Assembly: GCF_963676685.1 (NCBI RefSeq)
Contig: NC_092345.1
Location: forward strand, 48,381,838 to 48,445,837
Direction: 5' to 3'
DNA from: Mytilus edulis
Lineage: Eukaryota > Mollusca > Bivalvia > Mytilida > Mytilidae
DNA length: 64,000 bases
A program made the translations under genes and the position numbers. This document shows, in pieces, positions 12,646-22,900 of the stretch. The first letter of the stretch is position 1, and each line of letters starts with the position of its first letter. The notes under the pieces are model-generated. The model did no database searches, was not told the DNA's origin, and saw nothing but the letters and a program-made list of their open reading frames with translations.

Positions 12646-12888
12646 TATATTAACTTTGATATTTAAAAAGGGGGATGCATTACTTTTAGAAAACTATCGT
12701 CCAATATCACTTCGTAATATAGATTTTAAAATGTCCTTGCGCAACGTTTAAAAAAGGTACTTTCAAAAATTATAAATGAGGATCAAACCGGTTATGTTAA
12801 TAATAGATTCATTGGGTTTAATCTGAGACAAATCCAAGATGTTATAGACTACTCAGAAACATACAAAATAGAGGGAGTAATTGTTTTT

Positions 12889-13203
12889 GTGGATTTTACA
12901 AAAGCATTTGATTCCTTAGAATGGGATTTTATGCTTGGAATTTTGAAAGATTTTGGGTTTAATGAATCATTCATTAAGTGGGTTAAAACTATGTATACAG
13001 ATGTTCAAACACGTGTTATGAACAATGGGTGGGTATCAGAAAATTTCAAAAATTCACGGGGAATCCGACAAGGCTGTCCTTTATCAGCATTATTGTTTGT
13101 TTTGGCTGTTGAAATTATGGCTCTTAAGTTGAGGAATAGCAACGAAGTAAAAGGAATCACTATTAAGTTAGATGGGAAAAGTCACAGCATTAAAATTTCA
13201 TAA
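12889..13203 (+). pseudogene. LINE reverse transcriptase, catalytic palm (broken by stop)
   Basis: The open segment of 104 codons begins inside the palm. It carries DFTKAFDSLEW with the first catalytic Asp, then RGIRQGCPLSALLF and the AVEIMALKLRN helix. It ends in TAA at 13201-13203, exactly one codon before the LADD box (13204-13215). A C-to-T change of CAA (Gln) to TAA would explain the stop, but that is inference. Confidence 0.85.
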
Positions 13204-14285
13204 CTAGCAGATGACACAACATTATTTTGTAAAGATAAAAACGATGTAATATCTGCAATGAATATAATCGAAATTTTTGGCTCATTTTCAGGACTATTGG
13301 TAAATAGAAATAAAACAGAAGGATTATGGATCGGGATATTGAAATCATGTTAAGATAAAATTGCGGGGATTAATTGGGGAGATAAACCCATTAAAGCATT
13401 AGGGGTGTTTTTGGACATGATAAAGATGAATGCAAAAAAATAAATTGGAATTGAAAAATAGAGAAAATGATGAAATTGTTCAAGACATGGGAAAAAAGGA
13501 ATCTATCAATTTTAGGGAAAATTCTAATTTTTAAAGCATTAATTTTGCCGTTATTTGCGTTTTTGGGAAGTGTCTGCTTAACTCCTGAAAATTATCTAAA
13601 AGAAATAGAAAAAAAGAAGCTTTAAATATATTTGGGATGGGAAGCCAGACAAAGTAAAAAAAAAAACCTGATAACACTTCCTCATGAAAAAGGAGGCCTA
13701 CAAATGGTCGATTTTAAAAGTTATTTTATATCGTTTAAAGCATCATGGGTATATAGACTAGTTAATGGTAAATTTGCCAACTTGAAGCTTATACCTTTTA
13801 AATACTTAAAAGTGTCTAATAATATTTCAGATATATTTAATATGAATAAATGATTTAACATTTAGAATATTTTAAATATGTTCCAGAATTTTATAGAGAA
13901 GTAATAAAGTCCTGGATTTTGACTGGGGGTGGGCAAACAAACAAGCAGTGACATATGCTGATATAAGAAAACAAACAATTTGGGGGAATAAATTTATTGC
14001 ATTTCATAAGAAACCAATTATCTTTGAAAACTGGATTAAAAGTGATATAATATACTTGAATGACATTCTAGACGACACTATGTTACTATCAGAAAATCAT
14101 ATTTTGAACAAATTAAAGTGTAAAGTAAACTAGATTGCTGAATTTCATAAATTGAAACAATCCATTCCACAAAATTGGATTGACAAGTTAAACATGAAAA
14201 TTCTGTCCAAAGTAAAGTAAATATCCAGAGAAATAAGATCACATGGAAAGATCGTTATTTTGAGACAACATTTTTTTCAAATAAA

Positions 14286-14789
14286 ATGTTTTATGACTCT
14301 CTAGTGAATAGTAAAAAAGAACCGTCAGTAAGGATAAACAGGTGGCTCAAAATTTTACCATTGCAAGAAGCTGCACATATGAATTCATTATATAACTTTA
14401 TTTTCAAATACTTAACTGAAAATAAATTAAAAATATACAGGTGGAAACTACTACAGTTTATTGTACCAACCAAAAAGCATTTATTACAATGGAAAGTAAC
14501 TAATAACAGTTTGTGTAATTTTTGTAACATAGAAGAAGACTATGCTTATTATTTTTTCAATTGCTCTTATTTAACAAGATTTTGGCAACAAATAAACGAT
14601 CTCTTCAAAAAGAGTAATTTAGATTTTTTAATAAAATTACAACACATGATATTTGGATACAAAATTACAGACAGCAAGTATTACTCAATAATTTTTTTGA
14701 TTACAATTATTAGTTTTTCAATATTTAAGTCGTACTATGTATCTGAGCAGAAAACAAAAAACATAGACGTCTACAGAATTTTTTGTTAA
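14286..14789 (+). pseudogene. LINE ORF2 C-terminal zinc-binding domain
   Basis: This open segment of 167 codons is a decayed C-terminus of LINE ORF2. It contains a conserved 'WKLLQFIVPTKKHLLQWK' stretch followed by CNFCNIEEDYAYYFFNC, which resembles the zf-RVT region (C-x2-C ... H-x3-C) with the histidine replaced. It is followed by hydrophobic sequence and a stop, then the LINE 3' UTR. It lies in a different frame from the palm segment. Confidence 0.7.
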
Positions 14790-15083
14790 TGAATACACCA
14801 AGAGAGTAGAAACCAATATTAATGGACAGAAGGCAATAAGTCCAATGTTACTTTCAATTAAAAGAAACATAATCAATGAATAATTTTTATATTGTTAATA
14901 TAGAGTTTTGTAAACAAAATGTATGTCAATTAATTTAATCAGCTGATTATTCCCTGGGTAGTCAGTGGATTGTAACAGGGTACGTCAAGAGAAGCTTGGA
15001 ATCTTGATGGTGTATGTAACAAGCAATATTTGATGAATAAAATTATTATGTAGTTAAAAAAAAAACGTTTTGCGTGGAACTCG

Positions 15084-16302
15084 ATTAAAGGGGTAATTTA
15101 AGAAATATATATAAAAATTATAACGTGTGAACATCAATGGAAATCCATACATAAAACGAAGATTATTGACAATTCATTATAACTTTTTTTAATTTTGGAG
15201 AGTAATGCCTTATCAAAATCATGTTATCTTATCTTTAATCTGACTTAAGCAAGTATATACTATATATGTGCGTTTAAACTGAACCGTAACACTTATTTGA
15301 TCTAAACCAATTTGCATTAAGTGTAAATACGTTTATTTAAGGTTACTTTTAAACAGCAGATATTGTTACACTTTTTTTTTCTCACAAAATTATTTGTTTT
15401 CATAACTTATGAGTGTTTATTCGTATATATTAGATAACAATTGATTTTATTTATAGGCATTCTTAAAGTGGTAAAATCACTTACTGGTAAACTTTTGTTG
15501 AAAAAAATTCATGTAGAATACAATCTCTTTTATTTTTTGTCAGTATGAAGGACACTAATCATATGACATACATTACGTACACTTTGAAAATATATATGTT
15601 TTTATAAATGCCTGGAAATATTCTTACTTGACATGGTCTATTATAATGTATTTTTAATTTCTGGGCATGCTCAGAAACATTCTACTGTAAAAAACGACAC
15701 ACATTTTCTTAAAAAGGTTATTTTATTAGTACAAGTTGGTATTTTGGTATCTTTATTTAATGTAAAACAAAAGAAGCCTGCGTTCAGTCTTTGGTCAGTT
15801 TACAACGTATCTCTTTGCTTGTAATATTGTATAAGTTTGCTTACTCGGTACCTTGAAAGGAAATTGAAATTCATTATTGAATTAATTGGTACGTATGTGT
15901 ATTAAATCAATGAGGTATAAATATATTATATCTCTATATTTTAAATACTTTGTCTATATTTTTATAAATATGTAGTTAAAAAAAAGTATAGTGTTTAAAA
16001 TGAAATATCAAAAGTTCTGTTTTTGTTTTCTTTTTTTATATACTTTTCTTTTATTTATTTGGAATACCGATATTCTAATAATATAGAAAGTCTACGAAAA
16101 ATCATTTGTCAGTGTAAATTTACATTGAAGACAATTCATTCTAAATAATATCCTTTTCCTGGAAACATTTTGAACTTCAGTGATAACTTCTGATAACTAT
16201 ATACCAAAAAATGTAATTGTTCACTCGAAGGTAACATTTTGATCAAAAGAAAGATTATTATATGAAGTTACCAATTACTAAATACTAACGATGTTTTTTT
16301 AG
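15084..16302. other. Upstream region of the transporter gene; no gene seen
   Basis: AT-rich DNA between the LINE and the first coding exon. A good splice acceptor (tactaac branch-like sequence, then gttttttttag) ends at 16302, seven bases before the ATG at 16309. An untranslated 5' exon therefore probably lies further upstream, but I could not locate it. Confidence 0.45.
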
Positions 16303-16308
16303 ACAAAG

Positions 16309-16948
16309 ATGTCACTCTGTTGTCGATTCCTCACAAAACTGCATAGTAAAGAAATTACAAAAGACGAAAATGGTAGGGCGAAACAGTTTCAACTTTTTAG
16401 CATCAGACGACCGTACATGCGGGCCTTCCATACCTCTTGGTTTTGTTTTTTTCTAGCTTTTACATCATGGTTTGGCATACAACCACTTATACCAACAATA
16501 ATGAAGGAACTCAATCTTTCCAAAAAAGATGTTGCGAACTCCGGTATAGCTAGCGTAGCTGCTACTATTGGTTTACGAATCATTGTTGGGCCACTTTGTG
16601 ATAAGTTTGGACCACGAAGAATCATGTCTGCTTTACTGTTAACAGGGTCTATTCCCATGGCTCTTGCAGGAATAATACAAAATGGAACAGGGCTTATTGT
16701 TTTACGTCTTTTTATTGGTGTTTTGGGAGGGGCCTTTGTACCCTGCCAGGTTTGGACCAGTATAATGTTTAACTCTAAAATTGTTGGAACCGCCAACGCT
16801 CTTGTTGGTGGATGGGGAAATCTTGGTGGAGGATTTACTTTCTTGTTTATGCCGGCGATATTTCAATTGGTCAAGCTGGCAGGCGCAGATGCATTTCTTG
16901 CTTGGAAAATAGCAGTTATAATACCTGCTTTTATCTGTTGCATTGTAG
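16309..16948 (+). CDS. Nitrate-transporter-like gene, coding exon 1 (residues 1-213)
   Basis: Encodes the cytosolic N-terminus and TM1-TM6. The start is the first ATG after a strong acceptor at 16301-16302; no longer in-frame start is needed, since the conserved RRPYMRAFH block begins at residue 33. TM2 holds IGLRIIVGPLCDKFGPRR, combining the binding Arg90 with the MFS loop 2-3 motif. CQVWTSIMFNSKIVGTANAL (residues 146-165) precedes nitrate signature 1. It ends at gtag|gtaagt, phase 1. Confidence 0.92.
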
Positions 16949-19900
16949 GTAAGTTTATTTGCTCATATTTTAATAATTCTAGTATGTTTTTAATATGAAA
17001 AATATTTAGTAATTCATCTACTAACAAAAAAATAGAGGACAAATGCCAAGAATTAATGTAAATGAAATTATACTGAATGTATTAGGTTTACTTTATAACG
17101 ATGTAATAAAAACGATCCCTTTTTAATTAAGTTTTCAGATCTTTAGCTTACACCGGACTTCTAAATTAATATCCTACTTGAAGGAATTTACGAAACAGGT
17201 ACAGTAAAAGATACAGAATACATCACGTTTTAAAAATTCTAAGATAAACCGATCGGTTGCTGTGGTACACAACTTTATGACAATATAGTACATTATGTGT
17301 CTATATAAACATGCAAATATATAAATGTTGAGGTGAAACAAACGATTTAAATATTTGACACAATATAATTTTTCAAAACTGTCTTATTAAAGTTCAGTTG
17401 TACAATCTGTAAAATATTTGATACTTACATTTCTGTATAGTACATAGTATGCAAGCTTATTGCAAGAAGTGTTAACATAGATATCATTTGTATGGTCATT
17501 TCTATAAATTTCCTGTATACAAATTTTTGGATTTTTCAAAAAAAAAAAAAAATTCTTATCACACGCATAATTTTTATTGACTATGTATTTGAATTCAAGT
17601 ATCGCATATCAAATTTATTCGTTCATTGTGTGTCAATTTGCGTTTTTTGATTGAGTTAAGCTGTTCAATTGATATTTTAAAGTGTGTTTTTCTATGTTGT
17701 AATGTTATACTTTTGTTTCAGAAAAGGGAGAAGGTTTGGTACAATTAAAACGTTTAATCGCGCTGCAAATTTGTGCACCTGTCCTAAGTCAGGAATCTGA
17801 TGTACAGTAGTTGTCGTCTTATTATGTAGTTCATACGTGTTTTTCGTTTCTCGGTTTTATATAGATTAGACAGTTGGTTTTCCCGTTTGAATGGTTTTAT
17901 ACTAGTATTTTTTGGGGCCCTTTATAGCTTGCTGTTCGGTGTGAGCCAAGGCTCCGTGTTGAAGGCCGTACTTGTTATTTGGATGGAGAGTGGTCTCATC
18001 GGAACTCATACCACATTTTCCTATATCTATAGATTACCTAAGCCGTATTTGGCACAATGTTTTGGAATTTTTGGTCCTCAATGTTCTTCAACTTTGTATT
18101 TTTTGCTTTATAATTATTTTGATCCGGGCGTCACCGATGAGTCTTATGTAGACGAAAAGTACGTCTGGCGTATCAAATTATTATCCCGGTAATTTGATAA
18201 ATATTATAATGATAAACTATACTCGTTCCCGTTATTTTCGAGTTATCAGCAAATAGCCTCTATTCTGTCCTTGGAAAATAACGCATTTTCCACTGAGGTG
18301 ATGAAAAGAAATATGCACGTTCAAATCAAAATTCTGACTATCAGGAAGCTCGACACAAGCAGTTCACGCAGTAAATCATACTTTGAGATAAATTGTATAA
18401 CCAGGCAGTACAACAAAAGTGTTGTAATTTGCACATATTGTACATGTCTTCTTCGTCTCTCATCTTTCATCTTTATTCCCAGTTAAATGAACCTTCAACA
18501 TCATTTTTACTTCAGTCTTTGTGCCCATATGTATATTAAAAAAAATATATATAAATTTCATGCGTCCGACGCGCTTTTTTATATCAATCTTCATCTGAAA
18601 CGCTCAAAGCAGAATATTTGAAAGCAAAGAATGATTGAGAACCGGGAAACATTTGGAGTTAAATGGACAAGAGGGACTTTATTGTTTAAATTGTAACTGT
18701 TTAGAGTTGGTAAATGTCTTATTGTATGGTGGTGGAATTCGTTCTTGTAATAATTTCTATACAATGCATCTTTCTCTTCTTTCAACTGCAAAGGCTTTGC
18801 TGTTCTTCTTTGCAACTTCCGGTCATGAAAAATAAGTATAAGATTAATATTTGAGAAAAACAAAATAAAATAGCCGTCAAGGAAGTTTAATTTCCGCAAA
18901 GATTAAGAGACAAAAAACAAATCTTCGGTCGATGGAGGAAACATGATGAGAATAAGCAAGGAAGTATTAACAACCGGTCTTAGAAAGTAAAAATCGGTCA
19001 GAGATAAAACTGTTTTGAGTGATTTATGAGATGTTCCTTTGAAGGCAGTTAAATATATAAATGTGAAGGTGAGAAGAACGATTTTGTTTGACACTTACAT
19101 GTTTTTTTTAAGTGTTTTTATATAATAGATTAATTCTGAAATTGCAGTTGTGCAATCTATAAAATATTTGACATTTATATATATTTTTCAATTGTCTTTG
19201 TATATTAGTTTAATGCAGGAAGTTACCTTGTACAATCTATTTCTCTATGACGTCGATTATCTAATGAGACAACAAATCTTCACGTCATAACTAGAATTTC
19301 GACTACAGATGGGTATACATTTACAATTAATTCTCCATAGGCGGTAATGGTAACGTTTTCCTCCGCTGCTCAGTCCATATCGTTTACTTATACATGTATG
19401 ATGGCTCATATCGAAGCTGATACATTTATACATGTCTGGTTAAATTTTCGGGGTGGCAAGTGAGATTACTGTTTTTGCAAATTGATGGACCCCGGAAGAT
19501 GGTGAAAAATGTCACTCTCCTCATGAAATAATCCCAAAATTCTGATCATAAAATTCAATAAAAAAATTGTCCTTTCTAATAATTTATTTCAGGTCAAATC
19601 TACATCTTTCTTTTCTCATCACACCAGCTCTATAAAACAGTTCTTATTGTTCATTTATGTCCATTTTTAAAATCACAGCATCCACAATTGTATGGCGGAC
19701 TAATACTTTTTTTTAATTACGTCATCTGAGTTCCTCATCTCAAGGTCTATTAGGGATCCTGACCCAGATGGATTTAGTCCTTACCTGTACAAAAGTAATA
19801 TCAACGTTCACGTTAGAGAAATTCAGCAGACCTAGGTCAGCTTTTAATGTACCGCTGCAGACCGAATCGCCTTGACGGATGAAATTGTCTTATTAGATAT

Positions 19901-22900
19901 AGGAAGATGTGGTGTGACTGCCAATGAGACAACTCTCCATCATGTATTGTTAGTACGCGTATTGCCATCTGATAAAGTCGTGGTGATTATAAGGTGCATA
20001 ACAACTGCTATCAAAATATTTTGTTTGAACCGGTCCTAGTTTTCTTACTACAACCTGCAAATTCATGTGACAAAGATTGAATTTATTAGTATAAATCACT
20101 GAACGAATTTTATGACCTTGTTTTTTTAATATAAAAGATTTTGCAGACAGTACATTGACTGAGCATGCGCGAAAGCGAATAAGACACGGATTGATAAAGG
20201 TCTCCGAATTTTGATATTTTTTCAAAAATTAGCTTTTGGAAAAATAATATTTCAAAAACAAATTTGGGAAGTACACTACATTTATAAGTCATATCACAAT
20301 TATTATCAACTTTGAATGGTTTCAGAGGTGTTGCGGCTCAATGAAATCGGTCACTTCCTTTAGAAGTATTGCTACGCATACTGTGCTGAACAGTCACATA
20401 TCACACTGACAAACTTATATAATAAGTGTCTTAAACCGGATGCATCCCCAATCCAACAACCCACCACCACGCAAACAGAGGCAAGAGACAGCGTAGTTGG
20501 ACATGTACTCACACCAACTAAGTACAAAGGGGAACCAGTTGGGATTGTAGTCAATAGGGATATTGTCACCAGTCCCTACAACCCCAACAAGGCCTGCCAC
20601 GGCCTGGTATTTTACACCTCAACAAATGACAGAGGCAAGCGCAATAGGATCGACTTTGAAGAAGGTTTTGACATCGACGACCCAGTCCTACTGTGCACAC
20701 CACCATACACATCGCCCGTCATCAATGAAGAATCCAAAGAGGCAATGCAAACAGCCATACTAGCAGCACGACCTGATACTTCGTACCAGCAACACCAACG
20801 CAGTCGGAGTAAAATGAGGGCCAAAAGACAAACAAACTCCGGTCTATAAATTAGGTTATTACAGTCCGCAATATCCAGACAGGATAGCCGGACGTGAAAC
20901 ATCTACATATTATCATCATGCATGCATTTAATTGTGATGTTATTCCCGGATAAATGAACAGTATGGCTTTTACCTCAATCTTGCATTAGTGTCCACATTT
21001 AAAAGACACAAAATCAGCACGAATGTGGAAAGTCAAGGATGAGTAATAACCGAAACGGTTTAAGATTTATAACCACCCAAAAGAGCATAACAAGAATAGC
21101 CAAATCTTTTCTGACTCTTATTCCAAAGAAAAATAAAGATAGAACACTCTTGTCGAACTGGCGTCCTTTAGCCAAAGTTATTGCGGAAAGAATGAAATTA
21201 TTTCTTTCGAAACTTATAGATCCGGATCAGACGGGATATGTGGCTGATAGATATATTGGTGAAAATCTACGACTTATTGCTGATACTATATTGTTTACTA
21301 CTTTAAAGAATCATCTAGGGCTTATATATTCTAGTCGATTTCGAAAAGTCGTTTGATACGCTAGAATGGAAATTTATTCAAAAAGCATTGGTTTGTTTTA
21401 ATTTTGGTAGCAAGTTCCGAAAATGTGTCTTAACTTATACTCAAATATATCTAGTCTTGTCGTTAATAATGGATTTAGTTCTAGTCCATTCAAAATTGAG
21501 AGAGTTGTTCGACAAGGGTGTCCTTTGTCTCCTTTTTTCACTTTGGCCGTTGAACTGCTGGCAATAAGTATTCGTAAGAACAATCAGATATCTGGTATAA
21601 AAATTGGGAATACTGAAATAAAAATTGATGATACCATTTGTTTTTTGGAAGATGTATTTTCGTGTTAGAAAAGAATTTATTTGGTTCAATCCGATTATTA
21701 AAGTTGACAGAACGAGTATTTTTTTACAGATCTTGGTAAATGAAAGGCATAAGGTTCATCAATGATATTGTAGATGATAAAGGCGAATTTTTGTCTCATG
21801 ACGCTATTAACAAAATATATAACCTGAATGTTACTTTTGTAGACATTCTATCTATTAGTAAACTTGCTATACCACTTGACTGGAAAAATTTGTTATTACA
21901 ACAACACATGTCACCTAACAGCAACTCATTTGGATTTGATTTTGAGCATGAGAATAAAAAAATGCCAATCAGTAAATTATTCGCTAAAGATGTACATTCA
22001 CTTTTTATCGGTCGGGGAAGTGTTTGTCCTATTTCACAACAAAGGCGGGAAGAAAGTTTTAATATAGAAATTAGTGACGAAAAGTGGAACAATATTTATT
22101 TACTAGCTTTTAAATGTACTATACTATGGGGGATTTATGGAAGTTTTTTAATTAAATTTGTTTTTGATATGATCATACATATTTAATGTATTCCAAAGTA
22201 TCTTTTAGATGTATCATATACTGAGTATTCACATCATTTACTTGTAAATTTTTACTATGTCTTATTCGTAAAATATCAATAGTATAACAATGCCATAAAT
22301 ATCATGTCATTCACTTATGTATTGTAAAAATGTATTTATGCACTGTAGTATGAACACCAAAAAGATTAATAAAAAATACAAAAATAAAAGAATAGCCAAA
22401 TCCTCCTATGGTCAACCTGGCCTGATGGATTCGGAACCTTATTTTCTTAATTATTTCTAATTTCGTAAAGGACCATTTATGAAAAATGAATACTATAACT
22501 CATGTCAGTATAAAAGTCTATACTACTGTGCTAATGATATCCTCGTAAACTTTTCAACAGCAGCGGTAACGTGTCTTAATGGAAGCTACAATTGGTCCTG
22601 AAATATGTTCATCTCCTTATAATCTGTTTCAGGTATTACAATTTTGTTTACCTCGGATGACTGCCCACAGGGTCCATGGAGAAAAAGGATATTGCCCGAA
22701 AAATCAAAACTGGATACTGTTGTTGTTGGAGAAGGTAAATATAAAAAAAGCATGGTATTTTTTATTATGGGGTTTATCTCTTTGTTATAGGCAAATTATA
22801 TTTGATTAATTTTGACACTGTACAATTGTTATAAAGTAGAAGTGGAATGAAAAAGATTGCATTAAATGGAGTAAATAACGTGTGGTTAAATACTCTAAAT

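Larger units (their letters stand above)
11998..15066 (+). mobile_element. 5'-truncated L1/Tx1-like LINE with poly-A tail and target duplication
   Basis: This is a dead non-LTR retrotransposon, about 3.07 kb. Successive frames on + give a lysine- and glutamate-rich segment, then a reverse transcriptase. Motif A is DFTKAFDSLEW (from 12892) and the RT block RGIRQGCPLSALLF starts at 13057. The catalytic LADDTT at 13204 is preceded directly by a TAA stop. The C-terminal zinc-binding region (C-x2-C-x12-C, from about 14514) has tyrosine where a histidine is usual. The 3' end has 'gaataaaattattatgtag' and then a run of A. The 17-mer gttttgtgtggaactcg (11981-11997) recurs with one change at 15067-15083, marking both insertion boundaries. 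Frameshifts and stops show that it cannot encode an active enzyme. Confidence 0.9.
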
